Both the position numbers and the translations under genes were made by a program. Of a stretch of 64,000 nucleotides of DNA, positions 23,131 to 35,977 are shown one piece after another (positions within the stretch are counted from its first letter, which is position 1; each line of letters starts with the position of its first letter). Origin of the DNA: Simmondsia chinensis. Its lineage: Eukaryota > Streptophyta > Magnoliopsida > Caryophyllales > Simmondsiaceae. The notes below the pieces were generated by a model. It had not been told where the DNA came from, did not search any database, and saw only the letters and a program-made list of their open reading frames with translations. Location: positions 19,547,750-19,611,749 of the forward strand of contig JAGTTD010000001.1 of assembly GCA_018398585.1 (NCBI GenBank), written 5' to 3'.

Positions 23131-23539
23131 TTTTGTCTTTAATGTAATCTTGAGGGTTCTTGGAGTAATCCACTAGAGGCTTCCTCCAATCCTCTTGCAG
23201 ACTTAGGACAATTTGATTGGCCTCATAATACTGTGTCTTCACTTACGAGGGTAGAGGACTCAGTGAACTTGATGTCATGATCCAGAACCTTAGTCTTGAT
23301 GACCATGGTTTCTTCACACTAGGTTCTAGGCAATTCGTAACCATATGCCAACTGAGCCAAGTCATTAGCTACCTTATTCTGTTCCCTGAGAATATATTCA
23401 AACTACACACCATCGAATTTATCAATAACTTTTGTGCAATTAATCAGTATCAATTCAAGGTATCACTTAAACATTGAAATTCCCCTTTCACTTTGCAAAT
23501 TACCAACTACGAATCCCGCTTGATGATAACATTGAGGAC

Positions 23540-23860
23540 TTACATTTCCAGAAGAGTTTGAAGGCTAATTATTATTGCCTCATACCCTACCATGTTGGAA
23601 CATTTACCCACCAGGGTGACAGCCAATTTAGTGATGATCCCATCAGGGGATTTTATCACGATTCCAACTCCAGCACTTGAATTGGTCCTAGAACAATCAA
23701 AGAACAATTTCCAAGGAACCAATTCTACCACTAGAAGTTTTTTTGGCTCATCATTTAAGCCAATATGGATGTTTGGGTGGTCAGCTAAAAAGTCTCCTAA
23801 AGCTTGTCCCTTTACTAACTTTTGTGAGACATAAACCAACTCAAATGGAAGTAGAGCTAG
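23540..23860 (-). pseudogene. pol: Tat second RNase H (archaeal type)
   Basis: Contains GQALGDFLADHP, then WKLFFDCSRTNSSAGVGIVI. This corresponds to the extra RNase H domain of Tat elements (ADFLA.HP...W.L.FDGS....GAG.GI). The family's glycine in the FDGS motif is cysteine here. It lies between the ordinary RNase H and integrase, as expected. Confidence 0.75.
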
Positions 23861-23949
23861 GCTCCACTTATTCAGTCTCCCTCTTTGAAATGGCCTATCT
23901 AGCTAGTACTTGAGGACGTTTGTCTGGGCAACCACATATACAGTAAACG

Positions 23950-25040
23950 CTAAGAAATGATTCCCAATTTTTTTGTTGCTCCATAAAATAATGGCAGACA
24001 TAATTTTTCAATTAAGGAATATTTTATTTCACATTCATTTAGGCAATGGCTAAGGTAGAACACAGCCGGTTCAAAATCTTGCTCATTGTCTTGTACAAGC
24101 AAACTACCAATAGATTCCTTAGAAGCAAAGACATAGATCTTCAAAGGGTTGCCCTTCTTTGGTGAAATAAGTACTGGTGCCCTAATGAAGTACTCCTTGA
24201 TAGCCTCGAATGCTGCTTGATGTGGCTTCTCCCACTTGAAGTCCTTTTTAGACTTGAGTCTCAACAGTGAAGAGAAGACTTGTGTTTTCCTTGCAACACT
24301 CAAGATAAAACATCTGAGGAAGTGAGCCTGCCCAAGGAAGTGATGAAGGTCAATTTCGTTTGAAGGTGGTTTGGTCTGTTGAATGGCCTTACTCTTATTA
24401 ATATCCACCTTGATGCCCCTTTGGTGTACTAGGAAACCAAGGGAGTTTCCAGCTAGTATGCCAAAAGCACATTTTAGTAGATTCATCTTAAGGTTACGGG
24501 CCCTCATTCTAAGGAATGCACTCCTCAAGTCTTGCCAAGTGTTTGACTTGGGATTTCAATTTGACCACGATGTCATCTATATAGACTTCCATGGTCTTAC
24601 TAATGAGGTCATAAAAGAACACGTTCATTGCTCGCTTGTAGGTGGCTCCAACGTTATTTAAACCAAAGGGCATAGCCACCCCTTCAAAAGTCCCTATTGA
24701 CCCCGGAAACCTTAATGTCGTTTTGTGGCTATCCTTCGAAGCAATCATAACTTGGTAGTACCCATAATGGCCATTCATAAAGCCCGAAACCTCATGCCTC
24801 AAGGCCAAGTCAATGAGCATATCAGCCATAGGCATTGAATACTCGTCCTTGGTGGTGGCTACATTCAAATCTCTAAAATCAATATAGACTCTAATTTTTC
24901 AATTTCCTTTAATGACAAGAACAATATTTTCCAACCACTCAAAATACCGAGCAATCCTTATGAATTTGGCCCTTAGGAGTCTCTCAATCTCTTCGAGGAC
25001 CAAATCAATGACTTCTTGGGACATCCTTCTCTAGGCCAGA
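23950..25040 (-). pseudogene. pol: Tat reverse transcriptase and RNase H
   Basis: Right to left: RVYIDFRDLNVATTKDEY, MADMLIDLA, VSGFMNGHYGYYQV, FEGVAMPFGLNNVGATYKRA and the catalytic YIDDIVVK (24509-24868). Then LKCAFGILAGNSLGFLVHQR, FLGQAHFLRCFI and KIYVFASKESIGSLLVQ (23950-24528). These are Tat-type RT and RNase H motifs. The aspartate expected at the start of RNase H (FDAS-like) reads VFAS here. A frameshift separates the two pieces near 24510-24528. Confidence 0.85.
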
Positions 25041-25647
25041 GTAATGGGCCTCAAGCTTGGCTTGATAGGAAGCCTATGCTCAACCACTTTTCTATCTAGG
25101 CTAGGCATTTCATAATGGTCCCAAGCAAAGTAGTCCTTGAATTTGCTAAGCAAAGTCAGGTACTACTCTCTCAGCTCCTCAAAAAGTAGAGTGTTGAACC
25201 CAAATTAACCTTAAGGTGGGGTCTTCGCCTTCAGCCCTTAGATCCTCCATTTCGGCTGGTGCTGCTCTTAAGTCAGAGAGTTCTAGCTCTTTTTCTTATG
25301 TTGTATGGACTTAGAAACCATTCAATGGCTGCTCAGTCCAAAACTGATCCTTGGTGTGCCAAGCCACGAGCCTTGCCAATGCTAAGGAAATGGCCCCCTA
25401 GGCCATTAATGGGTGTCTTAGTGCCTCCGCATCGGGGTTCTGGAGTGCCTTCTAAGTCTCCTTCGTCAAGAAGGGCTCTCATGCATCCCCAGAAGTCAGA
25501 GTCTTCATACTCGAGATCTGCTTGACCGACCTCAGCTTTAGTCAATGGGCTATCATGGATGGCTATCGTGTCCTACTGTTGAACAGATTGTGGAGTGGTC
25601 CATCACATCTAGAGGTCCCATGCCATCTTCTAGAATCTTGCCTCAAC
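25041..25647 (-). other. Tat pol linker between protease and RT
   Basis: Minus-strand sequence between the protease and RT domains, decayed. Reading into RT it gives MSQEVIDLVLEEIERLL near 24985-25025. No independent gene is seen. Confidence 0.45.
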
Positions 25648-26154
25648 TTAGTTGGAGCAAGCCATGAATGGCCTGTTATCTACCATAACAACCTCATACT
25701 TGTCATGGTTCGAGAAGATCAGTAACTGGTGCAGTGTAGACGGAATACAAACATTGGCATGCAGCCAATCTCTATCGAGCAAAGCATTATAGCTTGAGGT
25801 AGTTTCCACAACAAATAAAGATGTCAGCGTGGTTAAGCTGCCAACAGTTAACTCAATCGGGATGACTCCTTCAGATTTGGTAGTAGCTCCAGAAAAGCCA
25901 TAGATTACCACATCCAAAGTGATTAAATCTTCTCGAGACTTACCAATGACCCCTAACATATATGAAGGCAATACGTTGATGGCTACGCTATTATCCACCA
26001 AGACCTTGTTCACTAGAATGCCATTAAACTTGGCCTTGATGTACAGGGGGTTGATGTGTTCATTGGTGATATTAGGCCCATCAAACATTATCTTCATTAT
26101 GACAGGTGTGTCATCAGGCATTTTGGATGTTATCGCATTAACCTTAAAAGACAA
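25648..26154 (-). pseudogene. pol: Tat aspartic protease
   Basis: A 168-codon frame containing ALLDRDWLHA (the usual G-DWL motif after the protease) and NGILVNKVLVDNSVAINVLP, which aligns with the Tat active site (VLVDGG(A/S)AVN). The glycine after the catalytic aspartate is replaced (DNS). Element D interrupts the element just beyond its right end. Confidence 0.75.
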
Positions 26155-26243
26155 AGGTTTGAGTGCACCTTTAGTAGCAAGTGCTTAAGCCACGAGCTTC
26201 ATTTGAGGCTCCTCATATGATGTTATCGCATTGCCCTTGAGAC

Positions 26244-26770
26244 TGTTGCGTTTGTGATTGATTCACAAACGTAAGCTATGATAAAGAGAATATGAGATGA
26301 GAAAGAAGTGAAGGAGATGAGGAATTAGAGAGAGTTAGATGAGAGAGAGAAGGTTATCTCAAAGAGATTGTGTTGTATTTTCATTCAATGCATTAGAATT
26401 ACACTTGATCGACCTATTTATAGGAAAAACAAAGCAAACTAGACATTGAACCTAGACTTAAGCTCCAACCAACTCACTAGAAAAATATCTAAATCACCCA
26501 AAATATCTAACAAACATAACTACCTGAGGTATTTGACGCCTACTGCTGGATATTACAACCTCAGCACACAAATCAGTATTATTACATCAACAACTTAAGG
26601 AAATGCTATTAATTACAATATCAACTAACTAATACAACTTCCCTACACCAACTACCATCATATAGCAGGCCAATACAGCAACACCCGCAGCATAGCAGTA
26701 GCACCAACATCACAGCAGTAAGCACCAGCAGCCAAGACACCAACAGCCTCGGATTCTCGCATTCATAACA
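26244..26770 (-). repeat. Element D 3' LTR
   Basis: 527 bp. In plus orientation it starts TGTTGCGTTTGTG and ends CATTCATAACA. A minus-strand TATAAATAG lies near 26413-26424. A perfect hairpin, CGTTTGTG-7 nt-CACAAACG, sits at 26249-26271. Confidence 0.88.
26413..26424 (-). promoter_or_regulatory. TATA box in element D LTR
   Basis: CCTATAAATAGG on the minus strand, present in both LTR copies (near 30978 in the other). Confidence 0.55.
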
Positions 26771-26799
26771 TTCCCTTCCCCTTGAAAACATTCTTGTCC

Positions 26800-29700
26800 T
26801 CAAGAATGGAAGAGTTGTAAATGTAGACCACTTAGCTTATGAAAATATAGTTGAACTTCTTGTTTATGAAGTGTTGAAGTTCTTGCTGAAAACCTGCAGC
26901 TGAGTATGTCTCTTGTTGCTACAAAATGCTTGTGCTTGAATGTATAATCCTCTTCAGGAGGTCTGCATTGATCAAACCAAGCTAGCCAAAAATCAACCAT
27001 CAGCCCATGACACACCTTGTTATAATTAATACCGCTCAAAACACCATCTTGCTGCAAAGAACCATAAACCGCTGTACAACAAACCATCTTACAGCCCAAA
27101 CGACCTGTTATCTACCCATCATTCTGCTTGTAAGATGTTGTACAACAGTGTTTGAATGCCATCAAACCCCTGAGTATGCATATGAAGCCCTTTAACTTCT
27201 CGGGAGGCCTTCCAAACTCAAACCAAGAAAGCCAAGGATCAAAATCAGCCTGAAGAAATTCCAATTACAGCCTAAATGACCCCATATCTTGACGTTAGTG
27301 ACAACACATGTTGAAATTCCATAAGAATGCATCTGCAACTGCTTCATCTTGGATCTTATTCAAAATTTGTATTGCTTAAACATCCACTTACTAAACCATC
27401 TTAGACCAAGCTCAACCAACTTTTGATTGCTTTCCAATTCCACTTGATAAGCTGCAGAGCTTAACCTTACAGGAGTGCTAAACCAATGCAGCACATAGTG
27501 ACAGATTTTAGCTCGAATTCTATCCATATGAAAGCTTCTCGATGCGAACAAGCCATTACACCTTCCCAAAGCCCCAATAGCACCAACCACACTCAATCTG
27601 AACCCCTCTTCCACTGCTGACAGTGAAAGGATTGGAATTCCCCCAGAATTTTTAGCAGCCATCTTGTATTCTTGCTATCCCAACTTGATCAATTGAGCAC
27701 TTGTGACTTTGGCTTTAAATTCTGAACTTTGGCTCCACCAAATTAAGTACTCATGGGTCACAATTGAGTTCCTGTCATCCGTCTTGAAGATGAACCACAT
27801 ATCAGGACACAAATGACACCCCAATGTTACTGAGAATAATTTCAGAACCAGAGGAAATCCATCTTGATCTTTACTACTGAAATGTAAAATATTTTCAGCT
27901 AGAATTGCTCTTGTTCTCTTGTTGTACTCCTTCATCCACACATTGAGAAAGTATTGAAACTTGTGCATATTATTTTTCCATTCAGCACAACCACAACAGA
28001 CCACCCAACAAACCTTCAGATTTTGTATCAGCTCAGACAGCTTCAGTCACTGTGTGTCCCAATTTTCAAATGCTATCATCTTTGTCTTTGCTTGGCTTTG
28101 CACACTAGCTGTGAGGTCATACCAGCTGCCTAACATATCCTCAAACCACCAACTAACAACAACTCCCATCCCTTCAAGGAAATGCTTGTGTTTGAACCGA
28201 AACAACACCAATTCCGAAACAAGGGAGTATTTAATGTCACGATCTGAATTTTGTAGCCTGCCACATGTAGAAGCCTTTCCCTTAAAGCTTGCTTTGATGT
28301 TGACTTCATCATGATCCACAGCCTCTACCATACTTTTATCATGGCTTGCACTAGAACAGAATTGTTCTTCATCCAACAACACCACCAGAGGACCAACTTT
28401 TCCAATCACTTGTGATTCATCCCTTCCCGATTTCAAGGACCCGCCATCATTAATTTCATCATTTAAAGCACCCATTGTATTTATGTGGAACTGATTAGAG
28501 ATCTGTTTTCCCACATTACAACATTTGTACACATCCATCCACTCCATTGCTTGCTTAGGAACCAAACTTTGTTTGTTGAGAACCTCGAAACGCACTCTCA
28601 CAGCTCGAGTGCTTCTTTTCAGCAAAAATTCGACTCCTCTCAGCTTAATATAGTCCTGAGAATCTTCTCCCGGGTCAGGAGGCAACGTATCCCAAGAATT
28701 TGCGTGTGGATGAGTCACAACTTCCCTCAAATAAAGAAATAGTTCATCCCGAACTTGCCGATCGGCACGCCGATAGTGCATTTCAGCCACTATATATTCA
28801 TAATCATTTACCCCACACAAGAGACCTTGTAAAGCATCCAAGTTGATGTTGTTCTGGTCCTGAGTTAGCATTCCAGCATGCCCAAAAGTGAACTTAAGTA
28901 TACTCAGATCTGAATTTGATGACACTGCAGCCGCAACAATTGATTCCCCAACAAAATAACATTGCTTAGCAGTGAAGATGCTTCGATTCTGCATATAAGC
29001 TTGCCAAGGAGTAATACTTAACAGATTTGGGGATGTTTTAAGTGATATCTCGGCAGCGGCATCAAATTTTTCAGTTGGGATCACAGATTCTGCTGCAACC
29101 ATTCCGTGTATACCAAAATACATATCTGACTCTTGTATACCAGCATATACATCAGTGAGAGCATCATCTTGAGTTAGTTCCTGTTGATCATCAAACCTCC
29201 TAGGCTAAAACACAACCTTATGCTTCAATTTCTTCTTTGTAATCTTCTTTGTTTCCCAAAAATTTTTCAATGCGTCGTTGAGATGATTCTTCTTCACTTT
29301 ACTTTTTTCATTCTTTATCATTCCCATGACATGAAAATTGTATTCCCATTCCTGAAGCATGTCATGCTGTAGCTCATCCTCTTCAAAATACTCTAACTCT
29401 AGCAAAGAGTCTTCATAATGATCATCTTGTTCAACCTCAGGTTCCTCCAACTCGTGCTCATTAATTTCGGCATTACCTTGGCCCAATTTTTCTTCAACTA
29501 CATTAAGTGGCTCCACATTGTGCACTACAGCTACTGTGGTTTTATCAGCCTCACAATGCACCCGATGAAACAATTCTTCAAAAGGCCTCACTGGTTCAAC
29601 AGCAGGAGAGTTTGGCCTTCTAAATTGTTCTCGAATCTCAGCTAATTTCACTTCAAGTTGCTCCATATGCTTATCAAAATGCATGTTCGACCTATCCTCC

Positions 29701-29885
29701 AATTCTTGTGATTGAAGAACGACCTGATCAGATCTCTTTACTTCCATCGGCTGAGTTTGCTGATCATCCTTACCATTGATTTGCCGCTTCATTTGTTGTA
29801 ATAATTCAACAAGCATTGTCTTCAACTTACTGTCCAAATATGCAATCGTAAGCCTATCTGAACCTGTTGCATCACTACCATCCAT
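26800..29885 (-). pseudogene. Element D long ORF, unknown protein, broken
   Basis: It starts at ATG 29885 (MDGSDATGSDRLTIAYL). The N-terminal 120 codons are charged and probably coiled coil (LVELLQQMKRQINGK), as in a gag N-terminus. An acidic stretch (ELEEPEVEQDDHYEDSLLELE) follows. The frame continues through a TAG near 29205, a TGA near 28047 and a further stop near 27675, all in the same phase, to about 27360. A frameshift then leads to a last piece (27099-26800). Recognisable segments are LDALQGLLCG and THPHANSWDTLPPDPGE. I recognise no enzyme, zinc knuckle or capsid domain. Element E has a related product. Confidence 0.6.
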
Positions 29886-30793
29886 AATTCGCTCTTAAAC
29901 TTCACACTGTGAATTGATTTGAATGATTTTCGAATTAATAGCAGCACAAATTGTTAAGATCGACAATTTTCCGAAATTTCAAGATCAATTTTAAAAATCA
30001 CCGCAGATTCCAAACCCTAACTGGTGAACTTCGAACAGAGGAAACTCGAATAAACCCTAACCGCAATGTTAGTCGAGTAATTCGACTTACACCTCTGAAT
30101 TAAGCTCGAATCTAACTCGCAATCAAGTCCTCAACACAATACTCAAGCGAACTTCACGAACGAAATCGGATTTTTTAACACTTTCGTTTCACAGTTCACT
30201 GTCATATTTTCGCTTTGTTGTCAGATTTTCGCCTAAGCACTCTCCACTCAATAACATGTAATTCTCAAGAATCAAACTCCGAATACTGATGAATTCTCCC
30301 ACTTCTATACTTATCAACACAACTACATCACAAACCAGCAACCATACAAATTCTCATCGAAATGCAGCTTGAAATTCAGAAAATCATTACCTTCACCTCA
30401 GAAACTGAATTGTAAAATCTGAATTAACCTCAATGCAGCTTGTTTCTGATCTTTTGATTATGAACAAGTATAATATTGATCAAATTGCATCACTTCAGCT
30501 TACTGAATTCAATCAAGAATAATGCAGCAATAGAAGTTGATACTCAACTGAATGTGACCAAAGTACTGCAGTTAATACTCAATACGATCAAACTAAACTT
30601 GCTTCTTCAACCACTGAATTTTGTTGTTTAACTGTCAACAATGTGATCAACAATTGAACCTCTTTTTATGTGTTTTTTCAAGCAACTTTTCTCTGCAACT
30701 TACAATAGAATTCAGAACTAAATTCTTAAGCAAATTGCAATGCAATCAAAGGACATTTGATCTCAAATCACGTTTGATTTGGAAGCCAAATAA
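29886..30793 (-). other. Element D leader
   Basis: Non-coding region between the primer site and the ORF start. It shares a CCCTAA-rich block (about 30010-30080) with the left-edge element and element E. No reading frame. Confidence 0.55.
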
Positions 30794-30806
30794 GGCTCTG
30801 ATACCA
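30794..30806 (-). other. tRNA-iMet primer-binding site, element D
   Basis: TGGTATCAGAGCC on the minus strand, two bases from the LTR. Confidence 0.88.
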
Positions 30807-30808
30807 AT

Positions 30809-31334
30809 TGTTGCGTTTGTGATTGATTCACAAACGTAAGCTAAGATAAAGAGAATATGAGATGAGAAAGAAGTGAAGGAGATGAGGAATTAGAGAAGTT
30901 AGATGAGAGAGAGAAGGTTATCTCAAAGCAATTGTGCTGTATTTTCATTCAATGCATTAGAATTACACTTGATCAACCTATTTATAGGAAAAACAAAGCA
31001 AACAAGACATTGAACCTAGACTTAAGCTCTAACCGACTCACTAGAAAAATATCTAAATCACCCAAAATATCTAACTAACATAACTACCTGAGGTATTTGA
31101 TGCCTACTGCTGGATATTACAACCTCAGCACACAAATCGGCATTATTACATCAACAACTTAAGGAAATGTTACTAATTACAATATCAACTAACTAATACA
31201 ACTTCCCTACACCAACTACCATCATATAGAAGGCCAATACAGCAACACCTGCAGCATAGCAGCAGCACCAACATCACAGCAGTAAGCACCAGCAGCCAGG
31301 ACACCAACAGTCTCGGATTCTCGCATTCATAATA
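30809..31334 (-). repeat. Element D 5' LTR
   Basis: 526 bp, closely matching 26244-26770 and including the hairpin at 30814-30836. Its outer end reads CATAATA instead of CATAACA, one substitution in the terminal dinucleotide. The GAGAC duplication follows. Confidence 0.88.
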
Positions 31335-31339
31335 GAGAC

Positions 31340-34289
31340 CTTCTTGATCACCAGCTGCCATGATCTGCAAGGGAAGGAATAATGAAGTTCTGACATTAAC
31401 CTTTTTAGGAAGCATCCCGAATTGTATCTGGACTGCTTGGTCTGCTCCCTTCTCAGGGCTGCCAACCATGGATGTATCCTAATTCTACAGTTGAGGACTG
31501 CCATCGGTTAGCATGTCATGTTCTTGTGGTTGTTCCTTAAGATCATCCTCTTGGCTTTCAGATTCCTGCATAAACTAGGGGAAATCTTCTTCTTGGAAAT
31601 CATTCTCGATGTTAGGCCATGTTGGGTTGACACCGTCACAAGGTTCCCCATGTTAATGTTGAGAAGGGAGTATTCCTCCTCGTCCTCAATAGAGTTTAGC
31701 ATAAGGGAGTCCTTGGCAAGCTGATCCCACCAAGATTCTCGGCCCTCAGACGATGAGGAACTAGCCCATCTCTCGAGCTTCTTACGAGCTAGCCCTTTTC
31801 CTGTATTAAGAGGTTTCGACTTAGCCTTTGGATCATCAAGATCCATATGCTTAGTTTGCTTTCCCTTTTGGACCCTAGCCTCTTCTTGAGAAAGCATGGC
31901 CAAGCAAAAATCACGTGCAGTTTTTCGTTGTGCTGCCTTTTTGTGCAGCTGCCTCCTTTTCAGGGTTGGAGTAAGGTTGGAAGGACTAACCGCCTCTTGA
32001 TTGAGGTGAGTCCTTCTCCTAACCCCAGAAGACTAATATTCTAACTATCATGATGCTAGACTAGCATCCACCTCTAGTAAGGTGTACTTTGGATTCCTCT
32101 TAGGATGCCCTGTCCTCATGATGACCTAAGTCTTCAACATTGAGCCTCAAGAAAACCCTGATGATGATGTCTTTGTTGGTTGAGCTAGCTTTTTCTTTGG
32201 AAAAAGTTTCAGCTTCTTCATCTCGAATGCCGACGTATGACCACAACCCCCACAAAGGTCATGGGTGAGGTGCAAAAGTTTTGTTTATGCTTGTTTCCAA
32301 GTAGCGAAGACTGCCTGTCAATTGCCATGTGTGAGAATCTCCATAGCTAACTCTTCTTCCTTAGAGAGGAGGATGGTACCTTCCTTTAATTGCTTCTTTA
32401 CGAACCTTCCGAACACTTCACAATCGCGTGTAGAGTGTTCAACTGTGATGTTCCATTTACAGTGATCTTCTAGCAATCTTAATGTGGTTTGTGGGAACCT
32501 CATTGTTCCTGATTCGAGCAGCCTATCAAACAAAGCATTGGCCAAAACCATGTCATCTTTGTTTGCATTCATGCTGCATAGAGATTTGACATTAATTTGG
32601 CTGTTATGGGAATGATAAAGCTTTACTACCTCAACAACATTAATCTGGGCAGGACTACGGAAGGGGTCTTTATCGACACGTTATTTTCCTCTCAGGAAAA
32701 TCAATTCCCTTGCTTTGATGGAATCCTGAACCAAGTTTCTAAAGATTAAGAAGTTCCTCATCAAATTGTTCAACAAATCGTGCCAATTACAGTATAATTT
32801 TCCCTTGTTAGAATTGGAATCAGGTTTCCTATGTTTACCCTTGATCTTCAGTTTTTGATTTGTCGTAAGCCAATTGAATATTACATCGGCTACAAAGAGG
32901 TCAAATAAGTATTTTTCAAGTCTTGGGACTTATACGACTTCCTAGCTTTAATATCCTTCTTTGATCAAATGATTACAAACCAAAGGAGGTCTTTTAACGG
33001 ATTTAGCAGCTTTAATCTCGTATAAAGGATCTTCTTCCTCTTTTATTAAGTTGTGTACGTAAGTCACATACACGCTATTATTCTTAAGGCTTTCTTCTTT
33101 CAAGACAGCCTCATATCTAGCAGCATATTATGCCAGCTGTAGGAGCATCACGAAGTTAGAGCCTTCGAATTTCTTCTTGAATTCTACATCAAAGTCATTT
33201 AAGGTCAACATGGCGTACTTAACTTTAGGGAGAGCTATAGTGCATTTTAATCTGGCTTTCTTGAACCTATTAATATAGTCTTTCACGGACTCGCATGGCT
33301 TCCATCTCATTTGAATCAAGTTTGGCATGGAAGTTCTTAATTCCATTCTCCGGAATTAGGCCTGGAATTGCCTGGCCATATTATCCCAACAGTAAATAGA
33401 ATTAGGGGCAAGTTGATATACCACTAAGCGATCCCAGTTAAAGAACTCAGGACTTGCCTTAATTTAAGATATTGATTATCTGCCGCTTCTCTACATTGGA
33501 AACTAAAACTTTCTAAATGCTCGAGGGCAGAAACGGTCCCTTCCCCTAAAAAGTGGGTAAACTCTGGGATCTTGTATCCTCAAGGAAAAGGGTAACCCCT
33601 TCTTATGTAGTCAAGATAAGGTTTACTATACAAGAATTCAGTGATCCTTGAGAGACCCAGCCCATACATTTGGTCCACGAGGGTGGCCAATTGGTCATGG
33701 AGGGGTAGGTCAGACACATGATTATTAACCTATCATTGCCCCCCAAGTGGGTGAGGATCTCGAGGGGGATCTGCAGGATACCCCTCAGCACCCGCGACAA
33801 TAGGGTGTGGGAATGGTTGTTGCCCCCAGAACCTTGGGTAAACCCCTTGATCATACTAGCCATGCTCTTGAATGGCCATGAAGTATGTCCCCGTAGGACC
33901 TAGGTTACATTGCATGCTTGGAAGCAAACCAGTGTTAGCAAGCTACTGGTTCATCCTTGCCTGATCAATCCCAAGTCATGATCATGAGGAAGTGGATTGT
34001 TATCCCCCACCCAAGTATTATAAATATGAAGAGGTTTAGGATGAGAAGTTTAGTTCCTAAAAGTGGGGACCTGACCTTGCACTCCTACTTCAAGGCCTTG
34101 AGTGGGCCTTAGAGCAATCTCTAGTACTTGAGGAGGGTAAGAATGGTTATACCCGCTGTCTTGAGGATAGGTAACACTGGCATATTGGTGTTGAGGTCCC
34201 TCGTGGTTAGAAAGAAACTCTTATTCGAAAGCCCAACAGCTACAAGGGGCACGTTTTTGCTTCTAGCGCTAGGTTCCAAGTGTGTAACA
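31340..34289 (-). pseudogene. gag: Tat copy 1 gag, main part
   Basis: Decayed minus-strand gag. Right to left: MELRTSMPNLIQMRWKPCES, then YINRFKKARLKC (33128-33346, the retrotransposon gag motif). Then MVLANALFDRLLESGTMRF and HCKWNITVEHSTRDCEVF (32318-32572). Then a basic and acidic C-terminal part (31508-31903, DDPKAKSKPLNTGKG). Frames are fragmented by many stops. The same segments recur in Tat copy 2 (42931-43805). The last five bases (TAACA) are one copy of the element C duplication. Confidence 0.7.
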
Positions 34290-35953
34290 TGATAAGTCCA
34301 ATTTAGTATATAATTATTCATATCATTTTAGTTCATTTTCTAACCATTATCCATCAAATTTTCATCGCTAGTACTCGCTTTTGCTCTTTTTCACTTCTAT
34401 ATCCATTTTCGTGCAAAAACACTCATTTTGTAGTAAATCTTGCTAGGTTCTATCATCAACATCAACAAGTGAATGCAGCATACATAAAAAATAAAAAAAA
34501 TAAAAAAAAACAAAGCAAAAAATGGGCTAGATGAAACATTTTACATGGCTAAAGCAAGAAACAAAGAACATGTATAATTTGCTACAATTAGCAATTTTAG
34601 GCAGCAATTCAAGCAAATCAAATGCAAGGATGAATTAAAAAATTCATTAACATGTCCAAGATGATGTCAAGCCTGATTTTGGGTGGCCAAAGATGAAAAA
34701 AAAAATGAAGAGAAACGAGCAAGACCAGCAAGTTACAGAGAATGAAGAATAAACCTGCACAATTCACTTTAACTTGCAAATTTGGGTGGCAAAATGGACA
34801 GATCAAGTGAAAGAACCTTTTGTACACTTCAAGAACATCTTCAAATTTATGTAAATGCTGATTTTGGGGGGTGCAGAGCAAGACAAAATTGAAAAAATCA
34901 GCAAGTTGGTGAAACCTGTAGAAATGGGCGGCAATGGCAGCAATTTGGTGCAATGAGCTTTAAGCTTGCAATATTTTTTTTTATTTTAAGTAATTTCAAC
35001 CTCAAATACTATACATCTGGATTCTTGGGAGGTGTTTTATCATCAATTCATTCAGAAAAAAAAAAAAAAAAAACCAATACAAAGTAGAGAATTTGGTAGA
35101 AATTCGCAAGGAAGAAGAAGGAGAAAAGAAGAAATTTGGTTTGTGATTTCTTATTTTCAAGTTCTTTTCTATCCATTTCTTCTTTAAGTTCATGAATTTT
35201 GTCTTAATTTTGTATTATATTATGTTTACCATGAACTAATTTTGCTTTTCCAAGGCTAGGATGTGGCCTAAGTTTTAATATACGCTCTCTTCTAATTTAA
35301 CATATTCAATGTTTTGTTATTGCATTGTTGAAGTGTTTATCATTGTTCTTCATGCGTTCTGAATGCTTGATCACCATTTAAAGCCCATTATGATTCATAA
35401 TGAGTCCAAGAGGATATTTATGATGATTGCTAAGGTGATAAATACCACAAATTGAGCGAATACTCGAGAGAGATTAACGCGATTTATGTGGTCTTAAGTG
35501 AAAACCATGGATCTTCAAAACTCTTTTCTTATTTAAATTCGTGCAAGAGATTGATGATTTAATATGTAAAAGAGCATGATAAATATTTCTTGAGAGAGAA
35601 TATTTGGTAAATTAGGGTTTTTGACCATTAACACATAATAACGACTTGAATGTCGAGAATAAAAAGGCGTATTGATGCAACTAGGTAAAATCGGATGCCT
35701 TGGATCTTATTATCATAAAAACCATCAAAAAAATCAGTACATTTTTTATAAAAATTAGTAAACATTTTAATTCTTTTTTTATTTGGTTTGTTTCATTTCA
35801 AAAACTACAAATTTCGATTTTTTAAATAGCACAAAAACTACTAATTTCGATGCGTGCTTAATGACAATCCTCGTGGGAATGATATTTACTCACACTTTAT
35901 TACTTGATATGACTTAGTTCACTTGCTAAGCATATACACAAAGTAAAGCAGCA
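34290..35953 (+). repeat. Element C 5' LTR
   Basis: 1664 bp, starts TGATAAGTCC and ends AAAGCAGCA. The TATA position is degenerate (CTATACATC). Confidence 0.88.
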
Positions 35954-35959
35954 AGTTTT

Positions 35960-35977
35960 TGGCGCCGTTGCCGAGGA
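35960..35977 (+). other. tRNA-Asp primer-binding site, element C
   Basis: TGGCGCCGTTGCCGAGGA has one mismatch to the complement of the plant tRNA-Asp(GTC) 3' end. Confidence 0.9.

Larger units (their letters stand above)
26244..31334 (-). mobile_element. Element D: non-autonomous LTR element with unknown ORF
   Basis: Two LTRs of about 526 bp (26244-26770 and 30809-31334) are flanked by the duplication GAGAC (26239-26243 and 31335-31339), inserted into Tat copy 1. A tRNA-iMet primer site lies at 30794-30806. The internal region has one long decayed frame (29885 to about 26800) with no detectable protease, RT or integrase. The 3' end carries CTTGAGGACAAG (plus coordinates 26793-26804) and a purine tract before the LTR. 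This is the layout of a chromovirus 3' end. Confidence 0.88.

Noticed and set aside
24383..24661. Plus-strand frames over the Tat RT region (also 25259-25525)
   Set aside because: Antisense to clear RT and linker sequence. The catalytic YIDD motif is on the minus strand.
27961..28314. Plus-strand open frame of 117 codons inside element D
   Set aside because: It lies antisense to the long minus-strand frame, which has the phase continuity and protein-like composition. This one is a shadow.
34485..34515. A-rich runs as possible LINE or SINE tails (also 38665, 54911)
   Set aside because: They lie inside LTRs or leaders at positions homologous to shorter A runs in sister copies, with no retroposon body upstream.
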